The notes under the pieces were generated by a model. That model saw only the letters and a program-made list of their open reading frames with translations. It had not been told where the DNA came from and did not search any database. A stretch of 6,322 nt of DNA from Bacteroidia bacterium (GTDB lineage: Bacteria; Bacteroidota; Bacteroidia; Bacteroidales; Azobacteroidaceae): contig BNTU01000146.1 in the NCBI GenBank assembly GCA_025996835.1, forward strand, positions 1 through 6,322, written 5' to 3'. The translations under genes and the position numbers were made by a program. Positions 1 through 5,144 of this stretch are shown one piece after another (within the stretch, counting starts at the first letter, position 1; the number at the start of each line of letters is the position of its first letter).

Positions 1-7
1 ATCTTTG
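1..7 (+). promoter_or_regulatory. Partial -7 promoter box of array gene 1
   Basis: ATCTTTG at the window edge is the remainder of the TATCTTTG box seen complete before genes 2 and 3. The sequence from here to the start codon at 27 is identical to the leaders of both other copies. The -33 region lies outside the window. Confidence 0.6.
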
Positions 8-26
8 CGGCTCATTTGAAAAGACA

Positions 27-671
27 ATGAAAGCAAAACGTATTGAAAAGTTAAAGAACAGTACGCCAATTGAGATAACCGGCAATGAAATTACTCCAAG
101 CGATGACTTGAAAGAATACAAGAAAAACGCGCTTGAATATGGCAAGTCTTTGCGTGGTGAGTACATCAATATGGAGGGGAAAACCGTTCAACTAAATTCA
201 AACAGCATAAAAGAGGTGTTGCACCATGATTATAAAAATGTGGCTCAACTTCAAAGTATTGCAGCTATTCCTCAAATTATAGCAAGCGGGATTTATATTG
301 ATACGATAGAAAATGAAGAACCGGAAAAAAACACAAAAGTTACAGAATATCAATATTTTGTTGCCGGATTAAAGATAGACGAGATAGATTATACGGTTAA
401 AGCTGTTATTGCTGTTGACAACAATGGGTATAGGTATTATGACCATAAACTCACTCAAATAGCGAAAGAAAAACTCCTTGATGAGTTGGATAGGATAACA
501 AATCCGTCCAGTCATCAAGGAATTTTAAACTCTGTTGTGTCGTCTGGCTTGTCTTCGATGGGCGATTCTGAAGAAACTGCAATAAATTCCCCTGTTTCCG
601 ACTACAAAGATAAGCGATTAATTTCAATTCTCCAAACAAATTATCAAAAACCCACCAATAATCAAGCATAA
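27..671 (+). CDS. Array protein 1, LPD3-like domain (214 aa)
   Basis: Small soluble-looking protein with no signal peptide or membrane segment. Residues 1-44 are a charged, mostly polar N-terminal segment that is nearly invariant across the three paralogues. Residues 45-155 form the core, with predicted alternating helices and strands and conserved landmarks: HH at 66-67, the IPQII stretch near 81-85, YTVKAVIA at 122-129 and YYDH at 137-140. Residues 160-190 are a Ser/Gly/Asn-rich linker unlike the other copies, and 191-214 are a conserved tail containing LISILQ. From memory, the core pattern resembles the LPD3 domain of phage and conjugative-element polyvalent proteins, some of which are thought to relate to nuclease-like folds. 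This was not tested by a profile search. The start at 27 is supported by the conserved leader and promoter spacing. Its biochemical activity is unknown; it could be a toxin, inhibitor or structural relic. Confidence 0.85.
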   Translation: MKAKRIEKLKNSTPIEITGNEITPSDDLKEYKKNALEYGKSLRGEYINMEGKTVQLNSNSIKEVLHHDYKNVAQLQSIAAIPQIIASGIYIDTIENEEPEKNTKVTEYQYFVAGLKIDEIDYTVKAVIAVDNNGYRYYDHKLTQIAKEKLLDELDRITNPSSHQGILNSVVSSGLSSMGDSEETAINSPVSDYKDKRLISILQTNYQKPTNNQA

Positions 672-674
672 CTC

Positions 675-700
675 ACTGAATATCAGTAAAATATTTTTTT
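675..700 (+). terminator. Weak hairpin plus T-run after array gene 1
   Basis: ACTGA, loop ATA, then TCAGT (675-687) form a perfect 5-bp stem, followed by AAAATA and seven Ts (694-700). It starts three bases after the stop codon and is kept in all three units. The stem is short and AT-rich and the T-run is offset by about six bases, so termination efficiency is uncertain. Confidence 0.4.
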
Positions 701-715
701 GCCAAAAAACAAAAT

Positions 716-746
716 CACCCTCCGAAGCAACACGGTTAGGAGGATG
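716..746. repeat. Inter-unit hairpin repeat, copy 1
   Basis: CACCCTCC (716-723) and GGAGGATG (739-746) form an 8-bp stem with one C-A mismatch around a 15-nt loop. The same element, with loop bases largely conserved (AACACGGT type), recurs at 1477-1511 in degenerate form and at 2547-2577 in near-perfect form. It lies between the T-run of unit 1 and the promoter of unit 2. An A-run (751-757) follows on the plus strand, so it is not a plus-strand intrinsic terminator. Confidence 0.65.
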
Positions 747-760
747 CACTAAAAAAACTA

Positions 761-790
761 TTGCTTTTAATTTTAAAATGTATATCTTTG
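761..790 (+). promoter_or_regulatory. Bacteroidota-type promoter of array gene 2
   Basis: A TTG at 761-763 and a TATCTTTG box at 783-790 are separated by 19 nt, in keeping with the Bacteroidota sigma-ABfr pattern (TTTG, spacer, TAnnTTTG). The box ends 19 nt before the ATG at 810, which implies a very short leader. Positions 762-809 are identical to 1523-1570 before gene 3, so this regulatory block is under conservation or recently copied. Confidence 0.65.
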
Positions 791-809
791 CGGCTCATTT
801 GAAAAGACA

Positions 810-1430
810 ATGAAAGCAAAACGTATTGAAAAGTTGAAAAATAGTATGCCAATTGAGATAACCGGCAACGAAATTACTCCAAGCGATGACTTGAAAGAGT
901 ACCGTAAAAACGCGTTGAGGTATGGGTTAGATAATTTGCGCAGAAGTTACATCAATAAAGATACCGGTGATGAAATTGCTGTATCACGAGGCTCTATTGA
1001 AGAAGTTTTGCATCATAATATAAACGAAAATGGACATATTCAGTCTGTTGCGGCTATCCCACAAATTATAGAAAATAGCATTTTTATTGACAGCATAGAA
1101 AACGAAGATAAAAACCGTAATCCTGATGTTGAAAGTTATGATTATTATGTTGTTGGGCTAAAAATTGGTGCCGATGATTATACGGTTAAAGCGGTTATTG
1201 CTAATGGGGCTAATGGAAAACGTCATTATGACCACCGATTAACACAGATAGAAATGACAAAACTGCTTTCAACTTTGCTCAACGTAAACAAGTCGGGGGA
1301 AGAAAGCAGTTTTTTAAGCGGTCAGAATAGTGGAATATCAAGCCCACCCTCAATAACCGACTACAAAGATAAGCGATTAATTTCAATTCTCCAAGTAAAT
1401 TATCAAAAACTCACCAATAATCAAGCATAA
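810..1430 (+). CDS. Array protein 2, LPD3-like domain (206 aa)
   Basis: Paralogue of the proteins on either side, with the same order: constant N-terminal segment (1-39, with T13M and two Arg substitutions), core, variable linker and conserved tail (184-206). The core keeps HH at 68-69, IPQII near 83-87, DYTVKAVIA at 123-131 and a YDH motif at 140-142, with His in place of the first Tyr of YYDH. It carries the NKDTG stretch at 49-53 that copy 3 shares and copy 1 lacks. It is the most diverged copy in the N-terminal block at nucleotide level. No signal peptide or membrane helix is seen. The linker (about 158-183) is Ser/Gly-rich and unrelated to that of copy 1. The family call rests on remembered LPD3 features and the function is unknown. 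The ATG at 810 is fixed by the conserved leader. Confidence 0.85.
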   Translation: MKAKRIEKLKNSMPIEITGNEITPSDDLKEYRKNALRYGLDNLRRSYINKDTGDEIAVSRGSIEEVLHHNINENGHIQSVAAIPQIIENSIFIDSIENEDKNRNPDVESYDYYVVGLKIGADDYTVKAVIANGANGKRHYDHRLTQIEMTKLLSTLLNVNKSGEESSFLSGQNSGISSPPSITDYKDKRLISILQVNYQKLTNNQA

Positions 1431-1433
1431 CTC

Positions 1434-1461
1434 ACTGAATATCAGCAAAATATTTTTTTTT
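1434..1461 (+). terminator. Weak hairpin plus T-run after array gene 2
   Basis: CTGA, ATA, TCAG (1435-1445) form a 4-bp stem, followed at 1453-1461 by nine Ts. It is the same element as after gene 1, but the T-to-C change at 1446 removes the outer base pair. Retention in all three units suggests a role in ending transcription, but the stem is weak. Confidence 0.4.
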
Positions 1462-1476
1462 GACAAAAAGGAAATA

Positions 1477-1511
1477 CACCATCCAAAACCAACACTGACG
1501 GGAGAACAGTG
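1477..1511. repeat. Inter-unit hairpin repeat, degenerate copy 2
   Basis: CACCATCC at 1477-1484 aligns with the left arm of the copy at 716, but the right arm is altered (GGGAGAACAGTG, 1500-1511) and no longer pairs well with it. A different perfect 5-bp stem is available instead: CACTG (1493-1497) with CAGTG (1507-1511). It is followed by an A-run, like copy 1. Confidence 0.5.
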
Positions 1512-1521
1512 AAAAAAAACA

Positions 1522-1551
1522 GTGCTTTTAATTTTAAAATGTATATCTTTG
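1522..1551 (+). promoter_or_regulatory. Bacteroidota-type promoter of array gene 3
   Basis: TATCTTTG lies at 1544-1551, 19 nt before the ATG at 1571, in a block identical to the gene 2 promoter from 1523 onward. The -33 position reads GTG (1522-1524) where gene 2 has TTG. This single change may weaken the promoter relative to gene 2. Confidence 0.6.
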
Positions 1552-1570
1552 CGGCTCATTTGAAAAGACA

Positions 1571-2152
1571 ATGAAAGCAAAACGTATTGAAAAGTTAAAG
1601 AACAGTACGCCAATTGAGATAACCGGCAATGAAATTACTCCAAGCGATGACTTGAAAGAGTACAAGAAAAACGCGCTTGAATATGGCAAGTCTTTGCGTG
1701 GTACATACACGAATAAAGACACGGGAACGACAATAATGATTGGAAAAAGTGGAATCAAAGAGGTATTGCACCATGATTATAAAGACGTAGAACAAATCCA
1801 AAGCATTGCTGCTATTCCACAACTCATTGAGCAATCTATTTATATGGATACGGTTGATAACGAAGATGTGGATAAAAACCCACAAATAACAGAATATCAA
1901 TATTTTGTGTCAGGACTAAAGATAGCCGGTGTGGATTATACTGTTCGTTCGGTCATTGCGGTTCAGAGCAATGGTGAACGCTATTATGACCATAAATTGA
2001 CCCGCATGGAAAAAGGAAAACTGATTGATTCACTTTCCGGAATAACAAATCCCGGGTTTAATCAATCAGTCGTTGATGTTGACCGCAAAGATACGAAGTT
2101 AATTTCAATTCTCCAAACAAATTATCAAAAACCCACCAATAATCAAACATAA
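1571..2152 (+). CDS. Array protein 3, LPD3-like domain (193 aa)
   Basis: Shortest paralogue. Residues 1-44 are identical in sequence to those of copy 1, and their DNA differs at one synonymous site. From residue 45 the two proteins diverge sharply while keeping the family landmarks: NKDTG at 48-52, HH at 67-68, IPQLI near 82-86, DYTVRSVIA at 122-130 and YYDH at 138-141. The linker between core and tail (about 160-172) is some 20 residues shorter than in copies 1 and 2, and the tail reads DRKDTKLISILQ before the shared ending. The Asn-Gln-Thr terminus replaces Asn-Gln-Ala through one base change. There is no signal peptide and no membrane segment. It is the last unit of the array before the palindrome-rich segment. 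The LPD3 resemblance is from memory and unverified; no function is assigned. Confidence 0.85.
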   Translation: MKAKRIEKLKNSTPIEITGNEITPSDDLKEYKKNALEYGKSLRGTYTNKDTGTTIMIGKSGIKEVLHHDYKDVEQIQSIAAIPQLIEQSIYMDTVDNEDVDKNPQITEYQYFVSGLKIAGVDYTVRSVIAVQSNGERYYDHKLTRMEKGKLIDSLSGITNPGFNQSVVDVDRKDTKLISILQTNYQKPTNNQT

Positions 2153-2155
2153 CTC

Positions 2156-2183
2156 ACTGAATATCAGCAAAATATTTTTTTTT
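2156..2183 (+). terminator. Weak hairpin plus T-run after array gene 3
   Basis: CTGA (2157-2160), ATA, TCAG (2164-2167), then nine Ts at 2175-2183. This is the third copy of the element that follows genes 1 and 2. It marks the right limit of the sequence shared with the other units. Confidence 0.4.
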
Positions 2184-2191
2184 GACAAAAC

Positions 2192-2544
2192 AAAAAAATC
2201 TTCTATCTCCGGGTGCACGACAAATTTCCCTTTTTTACTCATGGTCAACGCCAAAGACCATACAGTCTTCAATCTACCCCGTATGGGGTACAATTTCGAT
2301 AACCCCGTACAAGCGATAGCGCAGTGCGGGGTGAGACGACCTCCCCACCCACAGTGCCCCCGAAGGGGGCAAACATATAGGTTGTACACCTACGGTGTGC
2401 CGGAGGGGAGGATACCACCCTACCCCGCACTGCGCTACGCTTGTACGGGGTTATCAAAATTTAACGCCTTCCGGCGTAACAGACGGAAGCAAAATTGTAA
2501 AATATCGCTGAATTTTGATGCGGCTACCCTGTTTTCAACAAAAC
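2192..2544. repeat. Palindrome-rich intergenic element, possibly inserted
   Basis: About 350 nt with no convincing gene, full of inverted repeats. In order: ATGGTC/GACCAT (2241-2261), TACCCC/GGGGTA (2275-2290), long arms 2299-2332 and 2422-2454, inner CCTCCCC/GGGGAGG (2340-2346 and 2405-2411), TGCCCCC/GGGGGCA with loop GAA (2355-2371), ACACC/GGTGT (2386-2398) and ACGCC/GGCGT (2464-2477). In units 1 and 2 the T-run is followed within about 15 nt by the inter-unit hairpin. Here that hairpin (2547) is displaced by roughly 350 nt. ACAAAAC occurs at both edges (2185-2191 and 2538-2544), as expected of a target duplication, but the sequence is A-rich and could match by chance. It may be a MITE-like or REP-like non-autonomous element. 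Confidence 0.55.
2299..2454. repeat. Long inverted repeat with nested hairpins
   Basis: The left arm 2299-2332 (starting ATAACCCCGTACAAGCG) and right arm 2422-2454 are reverse complements over 33 positions, with one extra base (A2316) on the left. The 89 nt between them contain further stems: CCTCCCC with GGGGAGG, TGCCCCC-GAA-GGGGGCA, and ACACC-TAC-GGTGT. The whole could fold as one cruciform with two apical hairpins. It is clearly more GC-rich than the flanking DNA. Confidence 0.9.
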
Positions 2545-2546
2545 GA

Positions 2547-2577
2547 CACCCTCCGAACCAACACGGTCGGGAGGGTG
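2547..2577 (-). terminator. Hairpin repeat copy 3, likely operon terminator
   Basis: CACCCTCC (2547-2554) and GGAGGGTG (2570-2577) pair perfectly. Inner CCGA/TCGG pairing extends the stem with a bulged G. Read on the minus strand it lies 48 nt past the stop of the FGE-domain lipoprotein gene and is followed by TCGTTTTGTTG, so it can serve as the terminator of the susC-susD operon. It also belongs to the inter-unit repeat family of the array (716-746, 1477-1511). Confidence 0.5.
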
Positions 2578-2625
2578 CTCTGAAGAAAAAATTAAGCAAA
2601 TTTCAATTATCTTTTTGAGATTTTT

Positions 2626-3420
2626 TTATTGTTCTTCGCTATGCGCAACGCGGATGCCTAAGAATTTCTCTTGTGCGGTTACCGGATATTTGTAGCGAGC
2701 CGAAACGCGCAATCCGGTTGGGACATTGATAAATGTGCCTCCGCGAGCCACGCGCTCTGTTCCTGATGTTGCGCCGGTGGGGTTGGTTTGCGCTTCGGCG
2801 GTGTATGCGCCGTACCAGTCGCTTGTCCATTCATATACATTGCCCGTCAAGTCATAGATACCCAATTCGTTAGCAACAGAAGTTCCGATTTCCCATGAGT
2901 TGCCTGCAGAGCCGTAGTATTTGGTTACCGCATACGGGTCGCTGCTGCCGCTGTATGTGTAGCCCTTGCTCTTCTTTCCTCCGCGAGCGGCATATTCCCA
3001 TTCTGCCTCTGTTGGCAGGCGGTAACTTTTGCCCGATTTAGCACTCAGTTTTGTCAGAAAATCCTGTGCATCAGCGTATGTAACATAGTAGATGGGATAG
3101 TTATTGCCCACTCCTTCATCTGCCGCAGGGGGTAATGCCGGATAATGCCCTACTATGTCGTTATATTGCTTTTGCGTGATTTCGTATTTGCCGATGTAAA
3201 AATCGCTGAGGGTTACATCGTGTTGCGGGGCTTCGTCGGATTTAATCAATCCGTCGCTGCCTTGCTTATAGGTGCCGCCTTCTACAAATACCAACTCAAT
3301 GCCATCCGTAAACGTGAGTTTTCCCGTTTTGTCGGGTGTTTCATCGTCGTCGCAGGACACAAATGTTGTTGTTGATATGCCCAGTGCTAAGAGTCCAAAT
3401 AAAATTTCTTTCTTTTTCAT
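2626..3420 (-). CDS. FGE-sulfatase (SUMF1-type) domain lipoprotein
   Basis: A 264-aa lipoprotein. Residues 1-22 are a signal peptide with the lipobox FVSC and Cys23 as the lipid site, followed by DDDE, an acidic stretch typical of surface-exported Bacteroidota lipoproteins. Residues 41-260 form a full FGE-sulfatase domain: FVEGGTYKQG (45-54), the IGKYEITQKQY strand-helix region (76-86), RLPTEAEWEYAARGG (134-148), GIYDLTGNVYEWTSDWYG (187-204), VARGGTF (224-230) and GIRVA (255-259). The family includes formylglycine-generating enzymes and non-enzymatic relatives such as GldJ/GldK. The paired active-site cysteines of true FGEs are absent, and Cys23 is the only cysteine. A structural or ligand-binding role is therefore more likely than sulfatase activation (inference). 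It is the third gene after susC and susD, 63 nt downstream. The start is set by the signal peptide. Confidence 0.92.
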   Translation of the reverse strand: MKKKEILFGLLALGISTTTFVSCDDDETPDKTGKLTFTDGIELVFVEGGTYKQGSDGLIKSDEAPQHDVTLSDFYIGKYEITQKQYNDIVGHYPALPPAADEGVGNNYPIYYVTYADAQDFLTKLSAKSGKSYRLPTEAEWEYAARGGKKSKGYTYSGSSDPYAVTKYYGSAGNSWEIGTSVANELGIYDLTGNVYEWTSDWYGAYTAEAQTNPTGATSGTERVARGGTFINVPTGLRVSARYKYPVTAQEKFLGIRVAHSEEQ

Positions 3421-3435
3421 CGTTTCATGTTTTTT

Positions 3436-3472
3436 AAAGACATTCCATATCTTAAAGATATGGAATGTCTTT
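3436..3472 (-). promoter_or_regulatory. Perfect 18-bp inverted repeat between susD and lipoprotein gene
   Basis: AAAGACATTCCATATCTT (3436-3453), a single central A, and its exact reverse complement (3455-3472). In RNA the stem would lose a few central pairs to the loop, leaving about 16 bp. It occupies most of the 63-nt gap between susD and the FGE-domain gene. On the operon strand it is followed by AAAAAAC rather than a T-run, so it is not a standard intrinsic terminator. It may act as an mRNA stabiliser or processing site that gives susD and the downstream gene different levels, or as a protein-binding palindrome. Confidence 0.6.
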
Positions 3473-3483
3473 TGATTGTTTTT

Positions 3484-5106
3484 TTAATAACCCGGATTTT
3501 GACCGACAATACCCAAGTCATTATATGATTCACTCAACGGAATAGGGAAACGATAGAAATGCCCATCTACCTTCTCAACTTTTTTATGCAAATGTTTATA
3601 AACTCTTTGATAGAAAGCAAATCTGGTTGGGTCTGCATCCGTGAGAGCACTAAACAGTGCTACATCATTGTATGCGGGTTTGTAATATTCGTAACGTTTC
3701 ACTTTGTCGATAGAAGAAATATACGTTCTCCAACGTACCAAGTTCAACCAGTGCTTTTGTTCAAAAGCAAGTTCATAACTCCATTCATTTTGGATAGCCT
3801 CTTCACTGATAGCATCCAATGCTGCTACACCTGCTCTGCGGCGCAGTGCATTGATGGCAGCCAAACCTTTGTCGCCGTTCTCTGCATACCATTGAGCCTC
3901 TGCTTTGATAAGATATACTTCACCCAAGCGGAAGTCGATATGGTCGATGTCGTTGGGTTGAACAGGTTTTGCCAAACCATCAGATGTACGGTGAATCCAC
4001 TTGCCCGGACGCACGATGCTAAGTGGCCATGTCAATGTATCTTTGTCTCCGTCTTCATACTCAACCGATGTAACATAAGAATACTCTCTACGAGCATCAC
4101 TCACCGGAATGGCATCTTCAAACGAAATGTCGGCATAACTGATGTGTGGGTCTGTTCTTTCAGCCTTAGGCCAGGTAAATCCGCAATGCGTTTGGTGGTT
4201 GCCTTGTGCATCAATACCATCGCCGTTGTGGCTGATTGAGTAGATAACTTCAAGATTGTCTTCATTCCCTTTACCCCAAATCTGATTGTAAACGGCGAGT
4301 AATTGATACTTGCCGCTACCGATTACTGCATCGGCATACTCAATTGCTTTTAGCAATTGATCGTTGTCCACCGCCGGTTTTTGGGGGTCTGCTTTGGCGG
4401 TTGCAATAGCAGCAACTTGCTCTTGCGTCAGCGGCTTTTGTCCCCAAGTGAGGTAAGCCTTTGCCAGAATGGTCTTAGCAGCCAATTGCGAGGGGTTTGA
4501 TTTGATTGCGTCAAACTCCGGCAATTTTGCAATAGCAGCCGTCAAGTCGCTCACGACTTGAGCATAAACATCGTCAATAGACCGGCGAGTTGTTTTGTCT
4601 GCGTCCGATGCCTTCGAACTCAAAATCAACGGTACTTCGCCAAAAAGCTGAACGAGTTGAAAATAGTTGTAGCCACGGATAAATTGCGCACGAGCAATAG
4701 ACAAGTCTTTTTGCTCTTGCTTAATTTTGTCGCCATCAACTACGGCTTCGCCGATTTTTTCGATTGCCACATTAGCCGCAGCAATACTTGTGTACAAGCG
4801 ATTGAATACCTTGATGGGGTACCAATTGCTCTTTTCGGTTTCCAAGACACTGACCTGAGGTCCGTCTTTCGTTTCGTCTTTTTCTTCAAACGAGATAGTC
4901 GTTTCGGTAGCCGACTCTACCAAGAAAGAGTACGAAGAACTAAGGGTCTGCAAAGGCCCATAAACGGCATTAGCAAGAGCCGTAGCTTCTGCTGCAGTTT
5001 TTGGAACTGGCACTTCGGCTGTTCCACCACCGTTGTCGTCATCATCGCAAGAAAAAGCTGCGATGGAAAGCGCAAGTAGCGCTACTGAATAAAAATTTTT
5101 TTTCAT
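3484..5106 (-). CDS. SusD/RagB family nutrient-binding outer-membrane lipoprotein
   Basis: A 540-aa complete SusD homologue of usual family length. It has a signal peptide ending at Cys20 (AFSC lipobox) followed by DDDD, which fits surface display. The N-terminal SusD-like part contains ARAQFIRGYNYFQLVQLFGEVPLI-type helices at about 138-161, the canonical TPR-like signature. The C-terminal SusD domain holds DFRLGEVYLIKAEAQW (391-406), an NALRRRAG segment (419-426), the ELAFEQKHW helix (445-453) and the family-typical ending FPIPLSE...LGIVGQNPGY (520-540). SusD proteins cap the SusC barrel and capture oligosaccharides or peptides for import. The upstream susC gene ends 38 nt before the start, so the two are almost certainly co-transcribed. 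There is no CAZyme, sulfatase or peptidase in the window to indicate the substrate. The start codon is set by the signal peptide. Confidence 0.96.
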   Translation of the reverse strand: MKKNFYSVALLALSIAAFSCDDDDNGGGTAEVPVPKTAAEATALANAVYGPLQTLSSSYSFLVESATETTISFEEKDETKDGPQVSVLETEKSNWYPIKVFNRLYTSIAAANVAIEKIGEAVVDGDKIKQEQKDLSIARAQFIRGYNYFQLVQLFGEVPLILSSKASDADKTTRRSIDDVYAQVVSDLTAAIAKLPEFDAIKSNPSQLAAKTILAKAYLTWGQKPLTQEQVAAIATAKADPQKPAVDNDQLLKAIEYADAVIGSGKYQLLAVYNQIWGKGNEDNLEVIYSISHNGDGIDAQGNHQTHCGFTWPKAERTDPHISYADISFEDAIPVSDARREYSYVTSVEYEDGDKDTLTWPLSIVRPGKWIHRTSDGLAKPVQPNDIDHIDFRLGEVYLIKAEAQWYAENGDKGLAAINALRRRAGVAALDAISEEAIQNEWSYELAFEQKHWLNLVRWRTYISSIDKVKRYEYYKPAYNDVALFSALTDADPTRFAFYQRVYKHLHKKVEKVDGHFYRFPIPLSESYNDLGIVGQNPGY

Positions 5107-5144
5107 TGTTTTTAAAAATTAAATTTATACTATAAAAAAATTAT

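Larger units (their letters stand above)
1..2191 (+). repeat. Tandem array of three paralogous gene units
   Basis: Three units follow each other head to tail, with start codons at 27, 810 and 1571 (spacing 783 and 761 nt). Each has a near-identical promoter and 5' coding part, a diverged middle and a conserved 3' end running into a T-run. Positions 1-158 match 1545-1702 with a single synonymous mismatch (116/1660), and 618-700 match 2099-2181 with two mismatches by eye. Copy 2 shares the same blocks with more synonymous changes. The intergenic spacers are 138 and 140 nt. The first promoter is cut by the window edge, so the array may continue upstream. The layout shows duplication followed by unequal divergence or conversion. 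No transposase, integrase or reverse transcriptase gene is present in the window. Confidence 0.9.

Noticed and set aside
675..1570. Integron-type cassette array with attC sites
   Set aside because: Each gene has its own promoter, and I do not see the paired core sites (GTTRRRY type) expected of attC; no integron integrase is visible.
27..2152. Diversity-generating retroelement as the source of variable cores
   Set aside because: Differences are spread over all bases and include indels, not adenine-specific, and there is no reverse transcriptase or template repeat in the window.
1..2191. CRISPR array
   Set aside because: The repeated blocks are long, contain coding sequence and recur at about 770-nt spacing, unlike short repeats with 30-40 nt spacers.
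2105..2389. Minus-strand open frame overlapping the end of array gene 3 and the palindromes
   Set aside because: It overlaps the conserved 3' end of gene 3 in antisense and has no family features.
2241..2618. 125-codon plus-strand open frame across the palindrome-rich segment
   Set aside because: It runs through several perfect hairpins and the long inverted repeat, has no promoter or recognisable domain, and its composition simply reflects the repeats.
2153..2625. tRNA or other standard structured RNA in the hairpin-rich gap
   Set aside because: No cloverleaf with an anticodon arm and TTCNANNC-type T-loop can be laid out; the stems are simple inverted repeats.
3559..5079. Long plus-strand open frames opposite susD (3559-4239 and 4558-5079)
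   Set aside because: They are antisense to a clear, complete SusD protein and show no domain; the translations are Cys/Phe-rich shadow sequence.
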